Assembly: GCF_041906005.1 (NCBI RefSeq)
Contig: NZ_JAYRJY010000001.1
Location: 3,286,001 to 3,350,000, forward strand
DNA length: 64,000 bases
Reading direction: 5' to 3'
Origin: Ferrovibrio sp041906005
Lineage (GTDB): Bacteria > Pseudomonadota > Alphaproteobacteria > Ferrovibrionales > Ferrovibrionaceae
Part shown: positions 17,817 through 28,168 of the stretch, one piece after another
Layout: the number at the start of each line of letters is the position of its first letter
Position numbering within the stretch: the first letter of the stretch is position 1
The notes under the pieces: model-generated
Told to the model about the DNA's origin: nothing
Seen by the model: the letters and a program-made list of their open reading frames with translations, nothing else
Database searches by the model: none
Translations under genes and position numbers: made by a program

Positions 17817-18284
17817 TCAGTCAGAGCGCCCCAGCACCAGCACCCACAGCGCGCGGCGCGGATCGCCCGTGTCGATGCGTGTGTCGGCGCCGAGTTCGGT
17901 GACGTTCGGATTGAGCAGATTGCGGCGATGGCCCTCGCTGCCCAGCCACAATTGCACCACGCTGGCCGCGTCGCAGGCGCAAAGCGCCAGATTCTCGGCC
18001 GCCGCGCGGTATTGATACGGCGCACGGGCCAGACGCCGGGGCAGGTCGCTGCCGTCGCAGCCCTCATGCGCGAGTTTGCCGCAGCGTTGCAGGTCGGCGG
18101 CATGCTGCGCGGCTGCGGTGGCGAGCCGCGGATTCCAGGCCAGCGGCGGCAGGCGCGCATCCGCGCGGGCGGCATTCACGGCCTGCAGCAGACTCGCCTG
18201 CCAGTCGGCAACACCCTGCGCGGCGGCATTACCGCCCTGTAAGGCGAGCAGCAGTAAAAGGACGAGAGCAAACCGGACGGGCAT
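17817..18284 (-). CDS. Secreted CAP/SCP-domain protein
   Basis: 155 residues. The signal peptide is MPVRFALVLLLLLALQGGNAA. The mature part is a CAP domain: LLQAVNAARADARLPPLAWN, AAAQHAADLQRC, the His/Glu cavity residues (AHEGCDG and AAENLA) and HRRNLLNPNVTELG. Three cysteine pairs suggest a periplasmic or exported location. The function of bacterial CAP proteins is mostly unknown. It lies 18 bases upstream of mbfA on the same strand. Confidence 0.9.
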   Translation of the reverse strand: MPVRFALVLLLLLALQGGNAAAQGVADWQASLLQAVNAARADARLPPLAWNPRLATAAAQHAADLQRCGKLAHEGCDGSDLPRRLARAPYQYRAAAENLALCACDAASVVQLWLGSEGHRRNLLNPNVTELGADTRIDTGDPRRALWVLVLGRSD

Positions 18285-18465
18285 CGCTTCAGGCTAGCGA
18301 AAGACGGTGCAGGTTGAAACCTTTGCGCCAGCCGGCATGGCGGACTGCCCGTCTTTAATCACATTACCGGCTTTTTAGCTGCGTATCGGGCCGGCCGGTT
18401 CTAGGGTCCGGATATGGTTACCGCGCCGCTGCAGCGGCAGCAGTTTGAGATTTCAGGAGCCCAGC

Positions 18466-18633
18466 GTGTCCACGGTGATTGAACCCCTCACATCCAGCGG
18501 CAGCCTCGTAATTCACCCCCGTCCGCTGGCCCGGCCGGTAGAGCCCATGGGGCCGGGTGCCGCAGTGCTCAAGACCGACCAGCGCGGGCCGCTCCAGGCC
18601 GGTGTCGGCAGCAAGATCGATCTTTCCGCGTAG
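18466..18633 (+). CDS. Possible small protein of unknown function
   Basis: 55 codons from GTG with CAGGAG 7 bases before it, reading STVIEPLTSSGSLVIHPRPL and ending GSKIDLSA. It is rich in Pro, Ser and Gly with no membrane segment. A strong hairpin terminator follows 35 bases after the stop, which supports a transcribed unit. No family recognised. Confidence 0.45.
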   Translation: MSTVIEPLTSSGSLVIHPRPLARPVEPMGPGAAVLKTDQRGPLQAGVGSKIDLSA

Positions 18634-18668
18634 ACGTTTCCTCCCCGCGTAAGTCCCCCCAGACGAGG

Positions 18669-18700
18669 ACCGCCCCTGCCAAAACGATGGCAGGGGCGGT
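18669..18700. terminator. Strong hairpin terminator between convergent genes
   Basis: A perfect 13-bp stem (ACCGCCCCTGCCA / TGGCAGGGGCGGT) with a 6-base loop. The T-tracts are poor on both sides. It sits between the small plus-strand gene and the minus-strand triple-repeat gene and can serve both. Confidence 0.7.
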
Positions 18701-18725
18701 TTGCATTCCAGGCAGGGGCAAAGGC

Positions 18726-19985
18726 TTAAGCGAAGCGGCTGCCGCCGATATAGCTGCTCAGGCCGCCGCCAAAGGAACCGCCGCCGCCAAACAGGCCAAG
18801 CAGGTATTGCGTGTTGTTGGCGCGCATCACCTGCTGCATCAGGCGCGGGCTGTAGGCACCCTGGGTGTTGTAGGGATCGTCGGTCTTGGACTTGTCGGTG
18901 CCGGTTTTCGTGCCGGTCTTGGTCTTGTCGGTGCTGGTCTTTTTCGGGTCCTCCGGGATCGCATTGGCCGGCAGATACTGTTTCAGTTCGGCAAAGGCGG
19001 CGCGCTGCTCGTTGGTGGTATAGCTCTTGGTTTCGTCGAAGACGATCGCGTTCAGCTCATCGCGCGTCAGGCCGGCGAAGGGATTGGTCTTGTCCCAGCC
19101 ATTGAGAAAACGGGTGGCGAGCCGGGCGCGTTCGACGCGTTCGGGCGTGCCGGTCACGCTTTCGTTGTTGGCAATCGCCTTTTCGGCATAACTCAATTCC
19201 TTGGCCGCTTTGGCCAGCACGGCTTTTTCCAGCTCGTCGCGGCGGGCCAGCGCGGCGCGGCGTTCGTTCACCGTGTAGTCGCCGCCGTCATTGGCGATGA
19301 TCGCGGTCAGCTGGTCGCGGTTCAGCGCGGCAAAGGGATTGGTCCCCTTGCCGTTCAGGAAGTCGGTCGCCTTCCTGGCCGAGGCCAGGCGCTCAGTTGT
19401 GCCCGAGGGCGGCACTTCCGCGTCATTGGCCTTCTTTTCGAATTCGTTTTTCGGCGTCAGCGTGTCCATCGTCAGCACATGGTCCTGACGGGCGAATTCG
19501 GCAAAGGCGGCGCGGCGTTCGTTCACCGTGTATTTGCCCTCGGCGTCGACGATCACGGCGGCGAGTTCGGTCGCAGTCTTGCCGCGGAAGGGATTGGCCG
19601 CCTTGCCGTCGATGAAGTCGCTGGCCTGCTTGGCGGCGGCCTTGCGGGCCGTATCGGCGGCGGCATTGCCGGTCAGCGGGGGCAGGGCGGTATCGGCCGC
19701 TTCGGCCTGTTTGGCACTGGTCAGGAAGATGGCCGAGAGGATGTCCTTCATCTTCTGGGTGATCTGTTCTTCCTCGTCCGGCGTGGCCGCTGCCTTGGCC
19801 TGTTCGGCCAGGGCGCGCAAGGCGGCGGGCGACAGCGTGACCTCGACGCCCAGATCCTGGCGCAGGTCGGTGGCGACCATCACCGGCTTTTGCGTGCCGC
19901 TGCTGCCGGTCTGCTCGCTGGCGGGTTTCGCAGTACCGGCGAGGATGGTGGCGGTGTAGCCGTAGGCGGAACTGATCGTGGTCAT
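18726..19985 (-). CDS. Unknown protein with three copies of a ~45-residue module
   Basis: 419 residues, no signal peptide. Three modules, at about residues 121-164, 206-250 and 290-334, share the pattern DFLNGKxxNPFAxLxRDxL, then AIIxDxxxxYTVNERRAAxAE. The period is 84-85 residues, with charged helical linkers between modules. A Thr/Lys/Asp-rich linker (347-372) leads to a Gly-rich C-terminus (LLGLFGGGGSFGGGLSSY). The N-terminal Thr/Ser-rich start and Gly-rich tail recall proteins exported without a Sec signal, but that is inference. It has its own promoter region and is bounded by terminators on both sides. No known family recognised. Confidence 0.85.
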   Translation of the reverse strand: MTTISSAYGYTATILAGTAKPASEQTGSSGTQKPVMVATDLRQDLGVEVTLSPAALRALAEQAKAAATPDEEEQITQKMKDILSAIFLTSAKQAEAADTALPPLTGNAAADTARKAAAKQASDFIDGKAANPFRGKTATELAAVIVDAEGKYTVNERRAAFAEFARQDHVLTMDTLTPKNEFEKKANDAEVPPSGTTERLASARKATDFLNGKGTNPFAALNRDQLTAIIANDGGDYTVNERRAALARRDELEKAVLAKAAKELSYAEKAIANNESVTGTPERVERARLATRFLNGWDKTNPFAGLTRDELNAIVFDETKSYTTNEQRAAFAELKQYLPANAIPEDPKKTSTDKTKTGTKTGTDKSKTDDPYNTQGAYSPRLMQQVMRANNTQYLLGLFGGGGSFGGGLSSYIGGSRFA

Positions 19986-20127
19986 CGGTGGCTCGCTGTT
20001 TTAAGTCCGGATACGGACTTGCAAGCGACAGGCCACGGAATATTTCCGTTAAATTCTTGAAATACCTTTGCAAATTATTGCCGACAGCGGGCAGATCCTG
20101 CCGTACCGGCAAAAGCTGCCGGCTTCG

Positions 20128-20205
20128 CAATAAAAAGCCCCGATGGCCGAAAGGCCATCGGGCCAAGGTGCAATAAAAAGCCCCGATGGCCGAAAGGCCA
20201 TCGGG
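20128..20205 (-). terminator. Twin rho-independent terminators after nrdJ
   Basis: Two near-identical 35-base copies (20128-20162 and 20171-20205), 43 bases apart. On the minus strand each reads CCCGATGGCC-TTTC-GGCCATCGGG followed by CTTTTTATTG, a classic stem-loop plus U-tract. They lie 48 bases after the nrdJ stop and insulate the triple-repeat gene from nrdJ transcription. Confidence 0.9.
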
Positions 20206-20252
20206 GCGGGCCGGAGGAGAACGCCGGCGATCGTGTCGTACGGGCCGCCCGC

Positions 20253-23200
20253 TTACGAGCAGCCGGTGGTGCTGCCGCAGCTATCGCATTTCAGGCAGGT
20301 GCCGTTGCGGACCAGGGTGAAGTTGCCGCATTCGGGACAGGCATCGCCCTCGTAGCCCTTCATGCGTGCCTCGGCGATGCGCTCCATCCGGCTGCCGCCG
20401 CCCCCCATGGCGGTGGCCGACATCTCGACATGGGTGTGCGTGTCGGCGCTGACATGCATGACCGACATGCTCGGGCCATCGGTGCCGGTGGCCTGCAACT
20501 CGGCCGTGGCGGCGCGACCCTGACCGCCCTTGAGCACATAGAGGTTGGAGCGGATATAGCCGGTGGAGGCCACCGTGATGGCTTCCTTCTCCACCTGCAA
20601 CTTCACGGCAGCCGGGCTTTCCTTGGCGCCGAGCGTGTCGTGGCGCAGGTCGTCGGGCTGCACATGAGCCAGATCCGTGCGGCCCAGATAGCTGACCGCC
20701 AGTTCGCGGAACACGTAGTCGAGGATCGAGGTCGACATCTTGATGACGTCGTTGCCCTCCACCATGCCCGAGGGCTCGAACCGGGTGAAGGTGAAGGCAT
20801 CCACGAATTCCTCCAGCGGCACGCCGTATTGCAGGCCGATCGAGATCGCGATGGCGAAATTGTTCATCAGGCTGCGGAAGGCGGCGCCTTCCTTGTGCAT
20901 GTCGATGAAGATCTCGCCCAGCTTGCCATGATCGTATTCGCCGGTGCGCAGATACACCTTGTGACCACCCACCACGGCCTTCTGGGTATAACCCTTGCGG
21001 CGCAGCGGCAGCTTCTGGCGACCGGCGACATGCTTCTCGACGATGCGCTCGGCGATGATCTGCGCGCGGGCTGCCATCGGGGCCTCCGCCACCTGTTCGG
21101 CGACGGTTTCACCGATGGCGTCGTCCGCGTCATCCTCCAGCACCTGCGCCTGCAGCGGCTGGCTGAGCTTGGAGCCATCGCGATACAGCGCCATCGCCTT
21201 GCAGCCCAGCTTCCACGACAGCATGTAGGCCAGCTTGCAATCCTCGACGGTGGCGAGGTTGGGCATGTTGATGGTTTTCGAGATCGCGCCGGTGATGAAG
21301 GGCTGGGCCGCTGCCATCATGCGGATATGGCTTTCCGCTGACAGGAAACGCACGCCATCCTTGCCGCAGGGATTGGCGCAGTCGAACACTGAAAGATGCA
21401 AGTCGCGCAGGCCCGGCGCGCCTTCCACCGTCATCGAGCCGCAGCAGTAGAGATTGGCGGCGGCGATCTCGGCGCTGCTGAAACCCAGCGCGGAGAGCAG
21501 GTCAAAGGCGGGATCGTCGAGCTGGGCATCGCTGAAGCCCAGGCTGCGGCAGAAATCGGCGCCCAACGTCCAGCGGTTCAGCACGAACTTGATGTCGAAG
21601 GCGCCGCGCAGGCCCTTCTCGGCCTTGGCGATGGCCTCATCGGTGAAGCCCTTGGCCTTCAGCGTCTCGTGGTTCACGCCCGGCGCGCCGTCCAGCGTGC
21701 CATGGCCCACGGCGTGGTCGATGATGGCCTTGATCTGGCCGTCATTGTATCCCAGCGTCTTGAGCGCCAGCGGCACGGTGCGGTTGATGATCTTGAAATA
21801 GCCGCCGCCGGCCAGCTTCTTGAACTTCACCAGCGCGAAGTCCGGCTCGATGCCCGTGGTGTCGCAATCCATCACCAGGCCGATGGTGCCGGTGGGCGCG
21901 ATCACGCTGACCTGCGCGTTGCGATAGCCGTGCTGCTCGCCCAGTTCCAGCGCGCGGTCCCAGGCCGCTTCCGCCGCCGTCAGCAGGGCGGCATCGGGGC
22001 AACTGGCGTGATCCAGCGGCACCGGCATGGTGGACAGGCCCTCATAGCCGAAATGGTCGCCCCGCGCGGCGCGGCGATGATTGCGGATCACGCGCAGCAT
22101 GTTGTCGGCATTGGGTGCATAACCGGGGAAGGTGCCCAGCTCGCCGGCCATCTCGGCCGAGGTGGCATAGGACACGCCGGTCATCAGCGCGGTGATGGCG
22201 CCGCACAGCGCGCGGCCCTGGTCGCTGTCATACGAGAAACCGCAAGACATCAGCAGGGCGCCAAGGTTGGCATAGCCCAGGCCCAGCGTGCGGAATTTGT
22301 AGGACAGCTCGGCGATTTCCTTGCTGGGGAACTGCGCCATCAAGACGCTGATTTCCAGCACCACGGTCCACAGCCGGGTGGCATGCTCGAAGCTTTCGAT
22401 GTCGAACTTGCCATCCGCGCGGCGGAAGCACATCAGGTTCATCGAGGCGAGGTTGCAGGCCGTGTCGTCGAGGAACATGTATTCCGAGCACGGGTTCGAC
22501 GCGTTGATGCGGCCATCGGCCGGGCAGGTGTGCCAGTCGTTGATCGTGGTGTCGAACTGGATGCCCGGATCAGCCGAGGCCCAGGCGGCATAGCCGACGC
22601 GGTCCCACAGCTGGCGGGCTTTCAGCACCTTGGCCGGCTTGCCGTCATTGCGGCGGATCAGGTTCCAGTCGCCATCCTGCTCCACGGCATGCAGAAAGGC
22701 GTCGTTCACGCGCACTGAATTGTTGGAATTCTGGCCCGAGACCGAAAGATAGGCTTCCGAATCCCAATCGGTGTCGTAGGCGGGGAATTCGATTTCGGTA
22801 TAGCCCTGCTTGGCGAACTGGATCACGCGCTGGATATAGTTTTCCGGGATCATCGCCTTGCGGGCGGCGACGATCTCGCGGCGCAGCTGCGTATTCTTCT
22901 TGGCGTCAAAACGGCTCTCGCCGCTGCCGAGCTGGCAGGCGGCCATGATGGCGTTCAGATGCTTCTGCGACAGCTTGGAGCCGGCAACGAGGGCGGCGAC
23001 CTTCTGCTCCTCGATCACCTTCCAGTCGATGAACTGCTCGATATCGGGATGGTCAATGTCGCAGATCACCATCTTGGCGGCGCGGCGCGTGGTGCCGCCC
23101 GACTTGATCGCGCCGGCGGCGCGGTCGCCGATCTTGAGGAAGCTCATCAGGCCCGACGACTTGCCGCCACCCGACAGGCGCTCATTCTCGCCACGCAGGC

Positions 23201-23909
23201 GGCTGAAATTGCTGCCGGTGCCCGAGCCGTATTTGAACAGGCGCGCCTCGCGCACCCACAGGTCCATGATGCCGCCCTCGTTGACGAGGTCATCCTGCAC
23301 CGACTGGATGAAGCAGGCATGCGGCTGCGGATGTTCATAGGCCGAAGCCGACTTGGTCAGCTCGCCGGTCTTGAAATCCACGTAGTAATGGCCCTGGGCC
23401 GGGCCATCGATGCCATAGGCCCAGTGCAGGCCGGTGTTGAACCATTGCGGCGAATTCGGCGCGGCGATCTGCGCCGCCAGCATGAAGCGCATCTCGTCGA
23501 AGAAGGCGCTGGCATCGTCCTCGGAATCGAAATAGCCGCCCTTCCAGCCCCAGTAGGCCCAGGTGCCGGCCAAACGGTCGAAGACCTCGCGGCCGCTGGT
23601 TTCCTGGGTGGTGCGGTCTTTCTCGGGCAGGGCGGCGAGTGCCTCCGTGTCGGCCTCGCGGCGCCACAGGAAGTCGGGCACGTCGGCTTCTTCCACCGGC
23701 TTCAGGGCGACGGGCACACCGGCGCGGCGGAAATACTTCTGCGCCAGCACGTCGGCCGCCACCTGGCTCCAGCCGGCGGGCACTTCCAGCCGGTCGAGCT
23801 TGAACACCACGCTGCCGTCGGGATTGCGGATTTCGCTGGTCGTGGTCTTCCACTCCAGTCCTGCGTAAGCATCCTGCCCCGCAACCGTGAAATGCCGCTG
23901 AATCCGCAT
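20253..23909 (-). CDS. nrdJ: Adenosylcobalamin-dependent (class II) ribonucleotide reductase
   Basis: 1218 residues. It reduces ribonucleotides to deoxyribonucleotides using an AdoCbl-generated thiyl radical. The radical and catalytic residues appear in NASNPCSEYMFLDDTACN (N-x-C-x-E). The substrate and effector-site region includes FKYGSGTGSNFSRLR. The Cys-rich C-terminus CPECG ... CLKCDSCGSTTGC provides the redox relay. The large NrdJ form is typical of alphaproteobacteria. It forms a single-gene unit with twin terminators, preceded by GGGGAGAA. It needs B12, which fits the cobU/cobQ/cobD/cobC genes in this window. No cobalamin riboswitch is seen upstream. Confidence 0.97.
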   Translation of the reverse strand: MRIQRHFTVAGQDAYAGLEWKTTTSEIRNPDGSVVFKLDRLEVPAGWSQVAADVLAQKYFRRAGVPVALKPVEEADVPDFLWRREADTEALAALPEKDRTTQETSGREVFDRLAGTWAYWGWKGGYFDSEDDASAFFDEMRFMLAAQIAAPNSPQWFNTGLHWAYGIDGPAQGHYYVDFKTGELTKSASAYEHPQPHACFIQSVQDDLVNEGGIMDLWVREARLFKYGSGTGSNFSRLRGENERLSGGGKSSGLMSFLKIGDRAAGAIKSGGTTRRAAKMVICDIDHPDIEQFIDWKVIEEQKVAALVAGSKLSQKHLNAIMAACQLGSGESRFDAKKNTQLRREIVAARKAMIPENYIQRVIQFAKQGYTEIEFPAYDTDWDSEAYLSVSGQNSNNSVRVNDAFLHAVEQDGDWNLIRRNDGKPAKVLKARQLWDRVGYAAWASADPGIQFDTTINDWHTCPADGRINASNPCSEYMFLDDTACNLASMNLMCFRRADGKFDIESFEHATRLWTVVLEISVLMAQFPSKEIAELSYKFRTLGLGYANLGALLMSCGFSYDSDQGRALCGAITALMTGVSYATSAEMAGELGTFPGYAPNADNMLRVIRNHRRAARGDHFGYEGLSTMPVPLDHASCPDAALLTAAEAAWDRALELGEQHGYRNAQVSVIAPTGTIGLVMDCDTTGIEPDFALVKFKKLAGGGYFKIINRTVPLALKTLGYNDGQIKAIIDHAVGHGTLDGAPGVNHETLKAKGFTDEAIAKAEKGLRGAFDIKFVLNRWTLGADFCRSLGFSDAQLDDPAFDLLSALGFSSAEIAAANLYCCGSMTVEGAPGLRDLHLSVFDCANPCGKDGVRFLSAESHIRMMAAAQPFITGAISKTINMPNLATVEDCKLAYMLSWKLGCKAMALYRDGSKLSQPLQAQVLEDDADDAIGETVAEQVAEAPMAARAQIIAERIVEKHVAGRQKLPLRRKGYTQKAVVGGHKVYLRTGEYDHGKLGEIFIDMHKEGAAFRSLMNNFAIAISIGLQYGVPLEEFVDAFTFTRFEPSGMVEGNDVIKMSTSILDYVFRELAVSYLGRTDLAHVQPDDLRHDTLGAKESPAAVKLQVEKEAITVASTGYIRSNLYVLKGGQGRAATAELQATGTDGPSMSVMHVSADTHTHVEMSATAMGGGGSRMERIAEARMKGYEGDACPECGNFTLVRNGTCLKCDSCGSTTGCS

Positions 23910-24162
23910 GGCTGTTCTCCCCGCCCGAACCTTAAGAAAAATCAGGATGTTGTGTTCTGGATGGTACAGTGATTATCGGGCGAAAATCCCAACATCTGGT
24001 TACCGCAGACCGCAACGAGGGCTAAATCTAGGGGAGGGAGATTGATTCTATCAAACGAGAAATCTTACTATATTTGGCCTTGTTCGATCTGTGTTCCCTT
24101 GACTGGATTTCGCCATATTTTGGCGTATGACTATGACTCGTTGAGTTATTCAGGATTCGCCG

Positions 24163-24717
24163 ATGCGCCGCCTTCACCTTGCCGTTGTGATGATAGTCTC
24201 CGCCCTGGTCTGGGGGCTGGGCACGGGCCCGAGTCTGGCTCAGGACAAGGGGGCGCGGGCAGCAGCCGAGAAGCTGATGACGACCATCGGACTGGAGAAG
24301 CGGGTCGATATGGTCACCCAGCTCTATCTCAATTTCCTGCCCGCCAGCACGCCGGCGGAGCAGCAGCGCGCCGCCGATCTGCGCCAGCGCGCGCCCACGG
24401 CCGGGCCGCGCTTTCGTGGCGCCGTGGTGAACGCGGCGGCGCAGAGCTACAGCCGTTCGGAGCTGGAGGCGCTGGATGCCTATTTCGCCAGCGGCGAGGG
24501 CCAGCGCCTGTTGACCACCGCCATCACCCGCGCCGTGCTGGGGCTGGGCCAGAAGGGGCAGGTGAAGGGCAGCGACATCCTCAAGCCGGAGGAACTGCCG
24601 CGCGACAATCCGGCCTTGCAGGCGGCCGCCGTCAAATATCCGGCATTCGAGACCAAGGCGCGGGCCGAGTTGCAACGTGAATTCGCTCAGGAAATTGCCC
24701 TGATTACCGCACGTTAG
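24163..24717 (+). CDS. DUF2059-like periplasmic protein
   Basis: 184 residues. The signal peptide is RRLHLAVVMIVSALVWGLG, with processing near SLAQ. The mature part has the helical DUF2059 layout: AEKLMTTIGLEKRVDMVTQL near the start, and SYSRSELEALDAYFASGEGQ, the family motif for a C-terminal helix pair. Function unknown. Upstream, 23910-24162 is AT-rich and holds the divergent promoters of this gene and nrdJ; nothing else is seen there. Confidence 0.7.
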   Translation: MRRLHLAVVMIVSALVWGLGTGPSLAQDKGARAAAEKLMTTIGLEKRVDMVTQLYLNFLPASTPAEQQRAADLRQRAPTAGPRFRGAVVNAAAQSYSRSELEALDAYFASGEGQRLLTTAITRAVLGLGQKGQVKGSDILKPEELPRDNPALQAAAVKYPAFETKARAELQREFAQEIALITAR

Positions 24718-24842
24718 ACGATTTTACCGCGGCGAGCGGGGCTTGCCCTGCGGGGGCGGCAATGCCATAGTCCGCCCGAATTTCCAGCGGATTCCCGAGG
24801 CCATCTCTGGCCGGACGGCGAATTGGGACGGGGTTGCACAGC

Positions 24843-25187
24843 ATGAGTCTGATCGGCACCAAGCTTTTTACCTGGTGGAAGGGCGAGGCCGTTGGCCAGG
24901 ATACCTTCGGCAATCGGTATTTCCGCGCCAAGGATGGCAGCCGCAAGCGCTGGGTGATCTACAAGGGCAAACCCGAGGCATCGAAAGTGCCGCCGGAATG
25001 GCATGCCTGGCTGCATTACACCACCGACGAGGCGCCGATCCACGGCGTGCAGCACAAGCCCTGGGAAAAGGAGCATCTGCCGAACCTGAGCGGCACGCCC
25101 TATGCCTATCGCCCGGAAGGCAGCGTGGCCAAGAGCGGCCATCGTCCGGCGGCGACCGGCGACTACCAGGCCTGGCAGCCGGAATAA
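24843..25187 (+). CDS. NADH:ubiquinone oxidoreductase accessory subunit NDUFA12 homologue
   Basis: 114 residues. Homologue of the mitochondrial complex I 17.2-kDa subunit, an accessory peripheral-arm protein retained in alphaproteobacteria. Recognised by FTWWKGEAVGQDTFGNRYF, RRWVIY-type RKRWVIYKG, VPPEWHAWLHYTTDEAP and KPWEKEHLPNLSGTPYAY. ATG 24843 is preferred over an upstream TTG. It is first in the conserved block with mlaD-like and DUF2155 genes. Confidence 0.95.
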   Translation: MSLIGTKLFTWWKGEAVGQDTFGNRYFRAKDGSRKRWVIYKGKPEASKVPPEWHAWLHYTTDEAPIHGVQHKPWEKEHLPNLSGTPYAYRPEGSVAKSGHRPAATGDYQAWQPE

Positions 25188-25205
25188 GCGGGCAACGAGG
25201 GCGGC

Positions 25206-25721
25206 ATGAGCGGGAATCTGGTTGAAACCCTGATCGGCGCAGTCGTGCTGCTGGTGGCAGGCTTCTTTCTGGCCTTTGCCTATTCCACCGGCGGGGTCGG
25301 CAGTGGTCGTGTGTCCGGCTACGAGCTGCAGGCACGCTTCAATCGCGCCGATGGCCTGGTGATCGGCGGCGACGTGCGCCTCAGTGGCATCAAGATCGGC
25401 ACGATTTCGGCGCAGAAGCTGGATCCCAAGACCTATGACGCGGTGATCACCTTCACCGTGGACAGCCGCTACGAACTGCCCGAGGACACCGCGCTCAAGA
25501 TTGCCTCCGAGGGCCTGCTGGGCGGCAATTATCTCTCGGTCGAACCGGGTGGCAGCGACAAGATGCTGAAGCCCGGCAGTTTCGTGCAGTACACCCAGGG
25601 TTCGGTCAACCTGATGGACCTGATCGGTCAGGCGATCTTCAGTGCCACCGGTGCCGGCAATGGCAAGGACAAAGAGAAGGGCGACGACGCCACGCTCAGC
25701 CCGTTGCCCAAGGCCAACTGA
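25206..25721 (+). CDS. mlaD: MlaD-family phospholipid-transport substrate-binding protein
   Basis: 171 residues. One N-terminal membrane anchor (LIGAVVLLVAGFFLAFAY) precedes an MCE/MlaD domain (ELQARFNRADGLVIGGDVRLSGIKIG, then ALKIASEGLLGGNYLSVEPGG). MlaD forms the periplasmic hexamer of the Mla system that moves phospholipids between membranes. The mlaFE partners are not in this window. It starts 18 bases after the NDUFA12 gene. Confidence 0.92.
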   Translation: MSGNLVETLIGAVVLLVAGFFLAFAYSTGGVGSGRVSGYELQARFNRADGLVIGGDVRLSGIKIGTISAQKLDPKTYDAVITFTVDSRYELPEDTALKIASEGLLGGNYLSVEPGGSDKMLKPGSFVQYTQGSVNLMDLIGQAIFSATGAGNGKDKEKGDDATLSPLPKAN

Positions 25722-25726
25722 CGCCC

Positions 25727-26155
25727 GTGCATTCCGTGCTGCGCCGTCTTTTGTTTGTTGCCGCGCTGCTGCTCGCGCCGGCCGTCGCGGCGCAGATCCC
25801 CGAACCGCAGACGCAATATCCCTCCACCCCTATGCCCGTTGCGGTGCTGCAGGGTTTGGACAAGATCACCGCGCGCATCTACACCTTCGAGGCGCCGGTG
25901 GATCAGACCATCGGCTTCGGCACGCTGAAAGTGACCGTGCGGGTCTGCCGCAAGCGACCGCCGGAATATCCGCCCGAGAGCACGGCCTATCTTGAAATCG
26001 TCGAGCAACGGCCGGAACAGCAGGCCAATGCCCTGTTCAAGGGCTGGATGTTTGCCTCCAGCCCGGGCCTGAACCCGCTGGAGCACCCGGTCTATGACGT
26101 CTGGGTGATCGACTGCAAAACCAGTTCCGGCGGCGCATCCGGCGCCAGGCCGTAG
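25727..26155 (+). CDS. DUF2155 family exported protein
   Basis: 142 residues, starting at GTG 25727, 5 bases after mlaD. The signal peptide is RRLLFVAALLLAPAVAAQ. The DUF2155 core is AVLQGLDKITARIYTFEAP, GFGTLKVTVRVCRKRPPEYPP and FKGWMFASSPGLNPLEHPVYDVWVIDC, with two conserved cysteines. The family is alphaproteobacterial and of unknown function; its steady linkage to mlaD and NDUFA12 suggests an envelope role. The last 64 bases overlap the end of aat on the other strand. Confidence 0.92.
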   Translation: MHSVLRRLLFVAALLLAPAVAAQIPEPQTQYPSTPMPVAVLQGLDKITARIYTFEAPVDQTIGFGTLKVTVRVCRKRPPEYPPESTAYLEIVEQRPEQQANALFKGWMFASSPGLNPLEHPVYDVWVIDCKTSSGGASGARP

Positions 26156-26763
26156 AAATCGGCGCGGCGCGGCAGCGCGTCGAACAGCAACTCCAGATAC
26201 CGCGCGCGCGGCACCTCGATGGCGCCGAACTGCTTCAGGTGCGGCGTCACGAACTGGGTATCCAGCAGCACGAAGCCGCCCGCGATCAGCCGCCCAACCA
26301 GATGCACCAGCGCGATCTTCGAGGCGTCGGTGGCGCGGCTGAACATGCTTTCGCCGAAAAAGGCCGCCCCCAGGCGCACCCCATACAATCCGCCGACCAG
26401 CGCGCCCGTGGCGTCATAGCATTCCACGCTGTGGGCAAAGCCCAACCGATGCAGTTCGGTATAGGCATCGCGGATCGTTGCGTTGATCCAGGTGGATTGG
26501 CGCTGGGGATGCTGCGTCGGTTCGGCGCAAGCCGTGATCACGGCGGGGAAATCGGTGTCCACCTTCACGGCATAGGGCGCCGCGCGCACTGTGCGGGCCA
26601 GCCGGTGCGGCAGGTGAAAGCCATTCAGCGGAATGATCCCGCGCCGCGTGGGGTAAACCCAGAAATAGCCAGGATCGTCGGCGGAATCCGCCATCGGAAA
26701 ATAGCCGCGGGCATACGCCTGCAGCAGCAATTCCGGCGTGAGCGGTTCGGGATGCATGCTCAT
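26092..26763 (-). CDS. aat: Leucyl/phenylalanyl-tRNA-protein transferase
   Basis: 223 residues. It adds Leu or Phe from aminoacyl-tRNA to N-terminal Arg/Lys of proteins, marking them for ClpAP (N-end rule). Motifs: LLQAYARGYFPMAD, FWVYPTRRGIIPL, TWINATIRDAYTELHRLGFAHSVE and GGLYGVRLGAAFFGESMFSR. Its C-terminal tail (about 21 codons) is antisense to the end of the DUF2155 gene. Confidence 0.96.
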   Translation of the reverse strand: MSMHPEPLTPELLLQAYARGYFPMADSADDPGYFWVYPTRRGIIPLNGFHLPHRLARTVRAAPYAVKVDTDFPAVITACAEPTQHPQRQSTWINATIRDAYTELHRLGFAHSVECYDATGALVGGLYGVRLGAAFFGESMFSRATDASKIALVHLVGRLIAGGFVLLDTQFVTPHLKQFGAIEVPRARYLELLFDALPRRADFYGLAPDAPPELVLQSITQTS

Positions 26764-26809
26764 GATGACGAGCTAGTGCGCATCCCGGAAATCTCTAACC
26801 CCGCCAGCG

Positions 26810-28153
<1,344 letters not shown>

Positions 28154-28168
28154 GGGAGACGCCCGGCC

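Noticed and set aside
18687..20060. 457-residue plus-strand frame, Gly/Val-rich
   Set aside because: Shadow of the triple-repeat gene. The minus frame shows homologous modules and good codon use.
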